64,000 bases of DNA from Cymodocea nodosa (taxonomy: Eukaryota; Streptophyta; Magnoliopsida; Alismatales; Cymodoceaceae): positions 25,929,501 through 25,993,500 of the forward strand of contig CM072336.1 in assembly GCA_036874045.1 (NCBI GenBank). Direction: 5' to 3'. The position numbers were made by a program, and so were the translations under genes. The notes beneath the pieces are model-generated. The model did not search any database. It saw only the letters and a list, made by a program, of their open reading frames with translations, and was not told the DNA's origin. Below are positions 1 through 19,110 of the stretch, in pieces (within the stretch, counting starts at the first letter, position 1; the number at the start of each line of letters is the position of its first letter).

Positions 1-1945
1 AATTCCAAAAAGTAAACACATGTGAAAGTATTTATTAAAAAAAGATAACATCAAAGTAGAAAGATCACCACTCATAAAAATAGAAAAGTAGCAAAGAAAA
101 ATTATTGCTGCATTGAAAATATAATATTAGTAATATTAAGGTGGTTCACCTTATTCAAGGTGAACTAATGAGGCAACGTAAAAGGTTGTTTACCTCTATA
201 AGTGTCAAGTAGTAGGTTTCAATTAGATGGTCGTTCAATTCACCTTTCATAGCACCTAACCCACCATGTTGCTTTAGTTTAGGCATCGCCTAACTGCAAA
301 AAAGGTAAATGAGTAAAAAAACCAACTTCATCAACATGGCCTAATCTCCTTTCGTGAACATTCCCCCCCAACTTCCTTCCCACTTAAATGGCTCCCTCCA
401 ATCTTCCTCTGTCTCAAGTCAAGGCTAACTGAAATTCCTACTAAGATCAAATAAGTCTCCAATGGTTTTCCTCCCACCATGCAATCATGACGACATGATC
501 CTCATCATTTCACCTCCACCACTGTTGAGCATCTACCTCCTTGGAGCTTTCTCCTCCAATGTTGACAATTATTTGACTTCACCAATGATATTCTTACCTA
601 ACAATTCCTCTTATCCACCATCCCTAATAGCGATATTCTACTCTAACAATCTTGTCCACCTCATAATCAACAAAAAGAAGTTACCCTCATCTTCTTCTAT
701 TGAAATGTGTTTTAAATTTAGTTTCATATAATATTTCCAATTGCATTGCCTTTTTAGTCAATCGATTGTATTGTATTTCACTATTCACACAGAGTCGTAT
801 TTCACTATTCACACAGTCTTAAAAGCCTATCATCTCTGATTTTCTGTACTTTAAAACACTTCAAATAATTTAGTTTTGAAAGCATTGTTTGATGATAGGT
901 CTTTTAGAAAAATGATGGGTCCTTAATTTCATGGTATGTGTATTTAATTTCATCAATTGTCACCTCGTTTCAATAAACAAATCTCCTTGCCTTTCACTTC
1001 AAACCATTTCTTCAGCCATTGTATTTATATTTACAACTCAGCAAAATATTAAATTAAAATTCTAGGTTGCAAAGCTACTACAAAAAATAAAGAGCTTCCT
1101 CAAATTATAGAAACATTCATCAATATTCTTTTAAACAGGGTACTGATGTTCAATGTAAGGATTTGGAATCCAATATAAATTAAAATCATGAATTCAATCA
1201 TCAAAACCAGTAAACACATGTTACTTGAAATTTGAAAACAAGAGCAAAATATATAAGTTGACTATAACTCTAGAGATAAAGGGAGGAAAAGGCTGCATAT
1301 GACCGCAGTGGGATAAAGATATTGATTATTGTGCTGTTGTTGTACATTAATCATTTGTGCAAAGTCAAATACAGGATAGAGAAATTATATGAACTGAGAA
1401 GATCAAGATAAAACCAACTACACAACAGCCTCATGATGATACAGACCATTATGAAATACATTCATTCAAATGTTCTCTACCATGTAAATGTAATCAACTT
1501 TTAACAATATAGTACATGGAAAATACTTACATTATTTGAAATTCAAACTGAGACAGATTTAGAAAAGAAAAAAAGTAAGAACCTGTTAAAACCATATATT
1601 TAAATGTAGTTTACATGCAAAAGTAACAAAACAACTATTAGTATTTAGAATCGTCAATCTTGGTACAAATGTCGATTGAGTCTTGGTGACATAGGGAAGC
1701 TGAAAATCATGCACAGAGCTATGACTATGTGCTTTTTTTAGAATATAGACATTGAGGAAATTTTTTGGTAAAGCCTAAACTCTTCCAAATTGTAAAAAAT
1801 TGAAAATTTATCAATAATTTCAAAAGTCAGTACACAAACATTTGTTCTTTCCTCTATTGCAAAATCTTGCATCAAAGATGATATTTAGGAAGAAAAAGAA
1901 CATGAAAATTGAAGGAGGATCAGAATTTTACCATGTTGATCATAC
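1..1945. other. Probable NRPA1 intron sequence, no recognisable exon
   Basis: This AT-rich DNA lies beyond the donor (GTATGA) that ends NRPA1 exon 4. The following NRPA1 exons should lie to the left, on the minus strand, but none was recognisable here. A C-rich stretch at about 340-690 is open on the plus strand for 89 codons. Its protein resembles nothing I know, and it may be a decayed transposable element. Confidence 0.4.
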
Positions 1946-4900
1946 CATGAACAGGGCTTGAGATATTTGGGTTTTTGTTTCCGCAATTCTGACATTTCTT
2001 GATTTTTTCCCTCATAAACTTAAGCAAAACAGATATAGCTTCGGTATGTTGAAGAGAAGTCCAACTGCATTGATTGAAATTTGCAAGAGTAGAGAAGGAT
2101 TCATCATTTGAAATCTTGTGGGTTTTATGAAGATCCTCGTCATCAAGAAGGGAACGAGCTGGCAATGTAACTATGTTTCGAGCAGAAGCAATATCACCCT
2201 TAATTATAAAATCTAACTGGGCAGTATACATTTGAACCTGAAAAGAAAGCATGTACAGTACTTTAACATTTTGAATTGATAATGGCATGGTAAAGGCACA
2301 TATAGTCATAGTTGCTAAAGCAGGCACATAGGCATCCTTCTAGACAACACCCAGGTACACCCAACATCTTGTAGAACTTAGCCAGATTTTTGTTGGATCC
2401 AATTAGAGATTTAAGAAATATCCAATACTATGTAAGGTATTTATTAATGTTTTCTAACAAAGATCATTTTATTTCAGTATCATTTAATCTTTGTATCTCT
2501 TATTTTGTTATTGTGCATTAACTTTTATCACAAGTTAATTTATACATTGTGGCTTTTATGCATCATATTGTTATGTTTATCGTTTAAGCATTTTATAAGT
2601 TAGTTTACACTATTAATTTATGTATTTTTAATTATTAATATGCATTAAAATATATAAATAACTATAAATATACAACAACAATTCAAGTCATAATCCCAAT
2701 ACATGAAATCAGCCACATAAATTCTTTTCATCCATGTATTTCTATTTATGGTCAAATTTTGAATTAAATTCCATAAATTTTTTTCACAATTCCTAACCTA
2801 AGTAATTTTAGACTTTCCTCAACTTCTTTTAGTTTCTTCTACACTAGCTAATTCTTCTCTTCTTATTTAAGTATTTTTTTAATCTCCTAAATACATGGCC
2901 AAGCCAACTACATTGATTGTCTTTTATGTTATCTTCGATTGGTACAACTACTACTTTATTCCTTATAAAATGAATTTCTTAGTTTATCCCTTATAGTATT
3001 ATCACCCATCCATCTAAGCATATAGATCTGAACAACACTAACTTTTTAAATACGGTCATGTTTCACAATCTAGCAACTTAAGTTGTAAAGTATAGTTGGG
3101 TGAATAACAATTTTATAGAATTTTCCTTTTAATTTTAAGAGTATCTTCCAATCACATAACACTTAAAAGGTGTTTTTTCCACTTCATCCATTCTACTTTA
3201 ATTTTATGAATAACATCCTCTATAATTTCATCATTGCTACTTATTATAAATCCTAAGTATTTAAAAGTCTTACCTTTATGAAACTCATAGTTATCCAAGT
3301 ACATACCTTCATCATTATTCCTATTTTCATTGAACTCAAATTCTATATATTCAGTTTTTGACCTACTCAATCTAAATCATTTGGACCCTAAGATCCCTAC
3401 ATAATTCTAACTATATATATGCATTTCTTTGAAATATATGTACTAATATGGGTGTCTTGGTGCCTAAATAACCTTGCATCTAGTGTTGTAAAGAATGAAA
3501 AAATAACCATTAAGCAGCCATCTAAATGGTTCAACCATTCATTTTGTTGAAATGATCATTAAACAGGAAATACAAAACCATTTTACTTCCCTTTTAACAA
3601 TTTTTAGTCAATCTGTATAGCTGTTTTCTATTATTTGGAACATTGGGTGTGTGAGAAGCACATCTACAAAAAATAACAATAAAGCACACACCTTTTCTTT
3701 CTTCATCCTAAAATTGTGGCAGAAGAAGCAAGTATTCTGAAGAAGGCTGCACAAAGTACCAAAAAGCAGCGGATTGTATATTGGCAATGCAAAATCAATG
3801 TGGCCACAATGACCAGGGCAACGGAAAGAAAGATAGCCACAAGTTTTACAGCTGCAAAGAGAAAATATGAATGAAGTACAGAAGGAGAAACATATTCATA
3901 AATCAATAAAGATGGAGGTGAACATAAGTATCATGGCCTAGGATACATGTGCCCCAAGCAAGCATACTCTCGTGGTCTCAAGCTTTCCACCAATGCCATT
4001 TTCAAACTCATGTCATACACAGAATGGGGAAAGAACAGTAAGATCCGAACCCTCCAAAAAGCTCCTGCTTATAGTAATTATTTAACAATCTTACACTTTT
4101 CTTAGCATGAATAAAATGGCATATTAAGAATAAGAGGGCTACAAAGTCAAAAAAAGTCTATCATAGGCCTTATAAATAAATAAACAAATAGAGTGAACAA
4201 GCAGAGAACTGCAAAAAAATGGGGCATTCACAGAGAAAGCTCAAAAGGAACACAAAAAATCAATAAGCCACCAACCCCATTCAAACCTATTGAGGTAAAG
4301 TCCCACATTGGTACAATAGATAGAGAATCTGACCTTAGTATGAAGGAAGACATTTCACTCACTGTCAATTAGTTTTGAGTTGGACTTTCACTTGGTATGA
4401 AAGTCGATTTCCCCTGTGGGCCACTTATAGGCATAGAAAATATAAAAAACTACAGGTGATGGGGCATGTCAAGACAAAGCCCACATTAGTACAAAAGATA
4501 GAGACTTATATGAAGGATGACCCTCCACTTAACCAATAGTTTTGAATTGAACTTTCACTAAACCCACATGGTTGTACCAATCTCCATGCTGCATACCAAC
4601 CGTGCAGACCAATCGATCACAGTTGAATTAAATTTTGTACATATCATTTGGTCACCAGATGCTCTTTATATCGATCACAGTTGATTATATCTGGTGACCA
4701 AATGATATGTACAAAATGATAGATTATCATTTACCAATCGATCACAGTTGATTATAAATTTTGTTATGTGCAATTGAATTATGATATGAACTATTGATAA
4801 CTGTGATAATTTTATATTTGAAAATACATTTATTCGTGTTGTATTTATACCATTTTTTCAAAAAAGTCTCCATTTTTAATAAATTTTTAATTTTCAACCT

Positions 4901-5664
4901 GTATAAGGCCTATTTTCCATTTTAATAAATTTTTAATAAAGCCTATTCGAACCCACTCTGTTTTACCTTTACTCTTTCCTGAATCAAGATTCTTTCGGTA
5001 AACCTGTAATTTAATTGGTCGCTAAACATATACTTGTATGCATCTAGGTGGTAATTGTCCGATGGATTTTTCCACTAATCCGTCCACTTCTGAATTATAA
5101 TCATTTTTTCGAATGCATGCGCTAATCACCTTTATTGTCATTAATGGTTTGTACCGGGTATTAGTTATGCAGTTCTCAAGTTGTTCTCTCTTTCTTTACA
5201 GGACACTATTAATTTTTTTAGCTTTGAATGCTCACCTATCGAATAGTTTTTGATAAACAACATCATATGGCTTTCCGCTTCCACACAAAAAAAAGAAACA
5301 TCAATTTGTGACTTTTCATGCCATCAAAGCTAAAAAGCGACGACCAACAGCTAGATACAAGAAATAACGATTCACAACACCGGACTTACGACTCGCTGTC
5401 GCTGACAGGACCCATGGCAGGATCACAGAGCCCATCCGGGACGGGGGACAGTTTGGCGTCCAGCAACACCGGCTTGGTGATCTTCTTCACGCTCATCTTT
5501 CGGATCTCCTCCGCCGTCAGGAAGCTGAAGTCTACCGCCTCCACTATCCCGGACCCCGCCTGTGCCACGGGAAAAGGAAAACATCAGGCAGCAAGGGAAA
5601 GACATGATCCGATCAACGTAAGTGGAGAGAGGTGAATGACCTCATCGGCCCTGTCGTCGGCCAT
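1946..5664 (-). CDS. NRPA1: DNA-directed RNA polymerase I subunit 1 (largest subunit), 5' part of the gene; runs off the left edge
   Basis: This is the largest catalytic subunit of nucleolar RNA polymerase I, which transcribes 35S rRNA. Four 5' exons are visible: 5664-5641 (MADDRADE), 5559-5390, 3851-3692 and 2237-1946. All have GT/AG borders and matching phases, giving about 215 N-terminal residues of a family usually around 1,600-1,700 long. Residues 66-82 hold the clamp zinc site, CKTC followed by CPGHCGH. A second Cys pair, CFFC, is at 106-109, and exon 4 ends with CQNCGNKNP. The motif VDFSFLTAEEIRK near residue 20 and the GLCDPAMGP stretch are typical of subunit A190 rather than of Pol II or III. 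The ATG at 5664 is chosen because it opens the short exon that splices in frame into this conserved block. Intron 3 carries a LINE fragment. I could not recognise the next exon in 1-1945, so that stretch is probably intron. Confidence 0.9.
2670..3380 (-). mobile_element. 5'-truncated LINE (non-LTR retrotransposon) 3' fragment in NRPA1 intron 3
   Basis: The minus strand encodes the C-terminal part of a LINE reverse transcriptase at 3370-3152. It contains the characteristic SRSKTEYIEFEF and FKYLGFIISSNDEI strings, followed by a Trp-Met-Lys-Trp motif. The fragment continues leftward, frameshifted, to a 3' end rich in CAA/ACAACA near 2670. The same family recurs at 21130-21830, 48686-48855 and 57990-58120. 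It is truncated and non-functional. Confidence 0.8.
4297..4562. repeat. Diverged direct repeat in NRPA1 intron 2
   Basis: Two similar blocks start at about 4297 and 4475. Each has CCCACATT(G/A)GTACAA(T/A)AGATAGAGA, then TATGAAGGA, then (C/A)AATAGTTTTGA(G/A)TTG(G/A)ACTTTCACT with small indels. They look like two decayed copies of one short repeat, possibly a small LTR or TRIM remnant. No coding potential is seen. Confidence 0.45.
4632..4717. repeat. Perfect 29-bp inverted repeat with a 28-nt loop in NRPA1 intron 2
   Basis: Arm 1 (4632-4660) and arm 2 (4689-4717) are exact reverse complements over 29 bp and are separated by 28 bp. The arms begin ATTTTGTACATATCATTTGG and reverse accordingly. 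ATCGATCACAGTTGA-type words flank and fill the structure at about 4613, 4669 and 4736, which suggests a local duplication and inversion or a small foldback element. The transcribed intron would form a strong hairpin. Confidence 0.9.
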
Positions 5665-7132
5665 CGTTCGCGGGGTGAGGATCGGAGGGTTCAAGGACAG
5701 TGTGTTCTAGGGTTTCTGATGAATAACGCCGGACGTAGGGTTTAGGGACGTAGGGTTTTTTGTAACCCCGCGTTTAGAGTTCGAGGATGGTGTGTTATTA
5801 TAAGTGATCACAGATTAATAGGTTTTTTTTTGAAGAATTTTCTGAAATGAAAAGGAGGAAAAAGATTGATTTCTTAATCTTAGATTCAATAACGATTGAT
5901 TTAATCTAATAGTCAATATGTGTGTGCACGTACCATTTTCTGTTATGTTTTTTATTATTTCTGGTTTAGTATTTTTGTTTTTCATTACTCCTGGTTTAGT
6001 ATTTTAAGGGCCAATTTGTATGACCAAAAAAGTTTAAAAATTGTTAAAATAGTAAAAATTAGAATAGTCAAAAAACTGACATTAGTGTCAATTTAAATTT
6101 TAAAATTAATTTTAGCGTCATTATTTGCAACGTTATCAATTTAAAATCGCATCTAAACTGAAACTGAATAAAATATTACTGGAATTTATAAATAAAATTA
6201 ATTAATATAAGAAATAGGATTTGAAAAAGTTGTTGATGTTTAATTTGTTGTTTGAGTACATCCATATTGTATACCAACGATTATATGTCTATCTGATGCA
6301 CAATTTTATCGCATAGATTTTAAGTTTCAATTTTTATTTAAGTTGAATGGACTTGCAGAATCTGTGTAATATAAATTATTTATAATATAAAAAATATTAA
6401 CTCTATTTATTCTATGTAACAAATTACGTGAAAAAGAAATAATATATGATTTTTTTATTTGAGAATTATTTGTAATGAATTATAATTTTGGATGAAAAAA
6501 TTATTTTACATATTCTATATAAATAATTAAAATTTTCTTAATAGTAATATAAATTGTTAATATATAATACATTATTTATCTTCTTTTTTTAAATTTAAAT
6601 ATTTCATATTTAAAATATAATATTTAATCATTTTAAAAAATAATTAATATATTTCTAATCATTTTTTACGAATACGTAAATATAATATTAAAATTTTTAT
6701 ATTTTTAATATATATAAATAACATTTTATTTCTTAACATACACAAATAATATTTTATTTTCTATCACGATATTTCCTACAATTTCTTACAGCTCTCATTC
6801 CCACAGGAAACATACGCAGGCCTAGAATAAGGAGGGAGAGTGAGGGGAGCATGTGAGAGGGAGAGATCACGTCGTATCTGGAGTACGTGTTTTTTTTTTT
6901 CTTTTTTCCAAGATAAAAGATTTTCCTTTTGTTTTTTTTCGGCGATTATCATGAAAATTGTTGTGTAGAGCATTTTTTTTTTTTTTGTTAACAAATGCGC
7001 TCCTTGTTTTCATGAATTTTAATAAAAAAACTGTATTCGTAATTCAAATTCCACAAAAAAAGGGTTGCTTCCGTTGCTGCACTTGCACCACAAAGTGGTG
7101 GCGTTGTCGGCCGGCCGGCGATCAGGTTGGGC
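5665..7132. other. Intergenic: NRPA1 promoter and GDSL gene 3' flank
   Basis: The first ~150 bases hold the NRPA1 leader and telo-boxes. From about 5820 to 6780 the DNA is very AT-rich with no open frames of interest. A short GC-richer stretch at 6790-6880 and T-runs at 6890-6990 precede the GDSL 3' end. I see no gene in it. Confidence 0.6.
5708..5758 (-). promoter_or_regulatory. Three telo-boxes (AAACCCTA) upstream of NRPA1
   Basis: The minus strand has AAACCCTA at 5715-5708, 5743-5736 and 5758-5751, that is 44 to 95 bases before the NRPA1 ATG. Telo-boxes in the proximal promoter or 5' leader are well documented in plant ribosomal-protein and ribosome-biogenesis genes. Three copies here fit co-regulation of Pol I with that set. 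That they function here is inference. Confidence 0.7.
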
Positions 7133-8683
7133 TCAGAGACCTGCATTTGAGGTCGTCATGTCCCTGAGGTTGACAGGGTAGCACATGTTCACATGCTTCC
7201 CTTCCCATATATTGTCGGCGAGGATCTCGTTGACGGCGGCGGTTGGGTGGAACTCATCCCACCACACATGGGCCGAGGCATTCCCGCACGCCATCTCCGG
7301 CGAGAGGCACATGATCCAGCCCCTGTACTGCCCGTATCCACAACAGGCGTTCGTCGTCGTCTCGAACCCTGCAACAGCGTCAACCCACCAAATTAGCCAT
7401 CCGAGAGAGGAGAAAAGATGGGACCGGGGGGTTGATCGGTCCGCACCGTAGCGACGGCGGTTCGTCAGAATGTCCATGGACCCTTGGAAGGCGTCGCAGT
7501 AGGTCATCCTCGACCCAGGGAGGTCCTGGTTGAGCTGTTGGATCATGTATCTCAAATTCAAGTTGAACTCCACCACGATGTTGTTGATCTTGTCGACGCA
7601 CCGGACGTCGTCGGCCCCTTGTTCCCATAGGTAGTGCGGAGCACAGCCCAGGGGAGCCAGGCCCATGACCACGACCTTGCTCACCCCAGCGACGTACAGG
7701 TTCCGGAGGTGCTGCTGGAGGGTGTTGGTCAGGAGCTTGGAGAACTCCCACGGCAGGTACCGGGACTTCACGTCGGAGACATCGTCCAGGTAGTAATGTA
7801 TGAAGTCGTTGCTGCCTATGGAGAAGTAGAACACGGACTTGGAGATCAGATCGGAGGCCGCCTCCTTGCCGAGGTTGAGATCGAACTGCTCGAACGTGTC
7901 CATCACTTGTTCCATCTGCTGGGACAGTGGGACGTGCATTCCCTGCAAGAAGACGATCGGCCGACCGACCACCACAGACCAGCATCAGAAGCAGTGGCGT
8001 CCACCGTCGAAACCCCGAAACCTCTGGTTGATTCTTACCATGTCGGAGCCACTGGAGTAGATGATTCCGGCAGCCGCAGACGCGTAGTTCAGACCTTGGA
8101 TCATATCTCCGATCCTCCGGTTGCGGACAATGAAGGGCGGCACGAATGGTAGACCCATTCTCAGAGCTGATCGAGAAGAAATATTCCACGGAGGCAAAAA
8201 AGAGAAGCCAAAAAGATCACACAATCTTGGTGCCTCGTAAATGGAGATTATTAAGGGGAGAGAATCGAAAGAGCGCTGAGAACAAGCATCAAGAACCGAA
8301 AGAGGAGAGAACGACGAACCCAGGTAGTCGACGACGATGCGGCCGTTGCAGAACCTGCCGGTGGGGAGGTGGGTGTCGAAGTCCCTGCCGTATGGCGGGC
8401 GATCGGCGCGAGCGACGGTTCCGAGGTAGTTGTTGGTCCCGCAATCGACGGTGGAGTCACCGACGACGAAGAAGGCAGGGACCAGAACGGGGGAGGCCGG
8501 TTTCTTCACCGCCGCTTCTGAAACGCTCGGGATGGAGGTGAAGCCGTCGATCGGGAGGTGGGTTCTGGACTGGAGGCCCTGGGCTTGGTCGGAGACGAGG
8601 AGGACGATGGCGGCGAGGAAGAGGAGTGGAGCCGTTGCCATCAGAAGTGCTAGGCTTTGAACTTGGAGTGGGGGGACGACCAT
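7133..8683 (-). CDS. GDSL esterase/lipase (SGNH hydrolase), secreted
   Basis: This is a plant GDSL-type ester hydrolase. It has four exons: 8683-8320, 8166-8039, 7942-7447 and 7368-7133, all with GT/AG borders and matching phases, giving 407 aa. A hydrophobic signal peptide lies within the first ~35 residues. Family blocks appear in order: block I FFVVGDSTVDCG (nucleophile Ser77, with GDST in place of GDSL), block II GLNYASAAAG (146-155), block III IGSND (Asn209) and block V DEFHPT (Asp367, His370). The catalytic set is therefore intact and the length is typical. Translation may begin at 8683 or, giving 393 aa, at the in-frame ATG at 8641 (MATAPLLFLAAI), which makes a more conventional signal peptide. 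The gene is strongly GC-rich compared with its flanks. The substrate cannot be told from sequence; extracellular lipid or cutin-type esters are typical for the family. Confidence 0.92.
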
Positions 8684-10381
8684 ATTCCAGTTATTATAGT
8701 TATTATCGTTAGGCGGTTAAGGAGAAGAGGTCCTGGAAAATAAGAGTTATCATCTTTTAAGTTTGATGTAAAATTTTAGATAAATAAGCTTGTGTAATTA
8801 GATAATGAGTTTTTTATCATAGCCTTTTTTTTCACGTAAGTTTTAAGATCATAACTAATATTCGTAGAAACTAATACAAGTTTCAGCTGAGTTTCAAGAT
8901 TCGTCTGATTGTCTTTTACAATACAAAATCTAATTTCAACGTACAGAAATATTCAACTATAGATTTTGTATGGTAACCTAAAATCTTATAATTTTCATTA
9001 CCTTGAAATCGACGAAGAATTATAATTTTACGAGCTTCTAAAATCGATTCCAAGCACAACATTAGAAAGGTAGCTGTTCTTTTCTTATCTTATAAGATAA
9101 AAAATACTCTCTAACTTTTTATGATAAATAATCAACTACAATAACTCAATTGATGAATGGTAGTAATATTCGTAATTTCTAGCAAAGTTTTGTGAATGTA
9201 AGAACTATTACCTTTATAAAAGAGCCTTTCGTAATTAGCTCAATTGATCAATCAAAAATTGTAGTATGCATCTTCTCCACAAGGTTAGAATCTTCCTTGG
9301 AATATTGGAGAATGAAAAAAATACTATTAAAAAATGTTTTTGATTTATAAAACCTAAGTTTAACGCCCGTTTAGATTAAGGACGTTTCAGTAGAATTTAC
9401 TGTAGAATTTAAATGATCTTTTGCAAAACTCTATCGTCCAGCAGAAGCTGCTGTAGCATCCATCCATTTTTTGAAGTTGGTAAAATGCAACGATTCACGA
9501 TCTCCAATGTAATCAAGGAAAAAATTCCTTCGCAGATAAAATCAATTTTCCAATGACATTTAAGCAAAAAATATGAGAATAAAACCAACGTAAAATGCCA
9601 TGAAGGCAAATGGATAGTCCATCACGCACAATCTTTTCAGAAAAATAACATATTGAAAATATATAATAATAAATAAAAACTAATAGTAATTATAAATTTT
9701 ATTAGTAATACTCATGGAAAAATTAAATTAATTATTTTGAGCAACAGTCATAAATAAATTTAATAATAACCATAAATGTATTAACAAAATTATCATTCTA
9801 TAGTCAAAAACATTCTTAAAAGAATATATAAATTTTAAGAGTTATATCTGTTAGTTCCCAAACAAATTTTAATTGTCTCAAAAATACTTATCAAAAGTTA
9901 CATCATTTTATCTGTAGAACTTCACAACATTTGAAATTTTTACTGTTTCCAAACACACCCTTAGACAATACATCAATTAAAAAAGAAGAAGGTTTTGATG
10001 ACACAAATGGATGCTTAGATCTGCATTCACCTTCTATAATACTTTTGTACATCAACTCATGGTGAGATGTCTTCTGTATATGTAAACCAAATCATCAGAC
10101 AAGAAATGAGGAAGGACCATACAGAACCACGCTTATACTTTGATGTAATGGATGGATTGGAACATACGAATCAGCAGAGTTTCTCCAAGTAATTTTCACT
10201 AAATGATACACAATTAGTTGGAGAATTTCACCTAAAGTAACCTCCTATGCTCTTTGAGGAGACCAGTTCTGCACCAATTATCTTTGATTCACGATTTGTT
10301 GTGTCTATAATGTTTGAGGAAGTGAGAATATCAAAAATATCTGAGGAGAAGAGTTTATGTAGCAAACTGCCTTTCCAGTCT
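8684..10381. other. Intergenic: GDSL promoter and UGE 3' flank
   Basis: AT-rich DNA separates the GDSL start from the UGE stop codon. No open frame resembles a protein. The middle (about 9361-9965) looks like a decayed MITE and is listed separately. The UGE 3' UTR and polyadenylation region should fall just left of 10382. Confidence 0.6.
9361..9965. mobile_element. Possible hAT-like MITE (imperfect terminal inverted repeats)
   Basis: The right end read on the minus strand is TAAGGGTGTGTTTGGAAACA, followed by GTAAAAATTTC. The left end is TAACGCCCGTTTAG, followed after a short insertion by GTTTCAGTAGAATTTAC. The two ends can be aligned as imperfect terminal inverted repeats about 600 bp apart. 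The (T)A(G)GG-GTGTTTGG end is common in plant hAT-type MITEs. There is no coding capacity, and the target-site duplication is not clear. Confidence 0.35.

Positions 10382-19110
<8,729 letters not shown>

Noticed and set aside
462..731. Open plus-strand frame of 89 codons
   Set aside because: It lies in probable NRPA1 intron DNA, is C-rich and biased to Pro/Ser/Leu, and resembles no family.
7634..8152. Long open frame on the plus strand opposite the GDSL gene
   Set aside because: It is a by-product of the GC-rich antisense exon. The minus strand has the conserved GDSL blocks and clean splice sites.
7380..8189. Long alternative minus-strand frame overlapping the GDSL gene
   Set aside because: It is out of frame with all conserved motifs and crosses the introns, so it is a compositional shadow.
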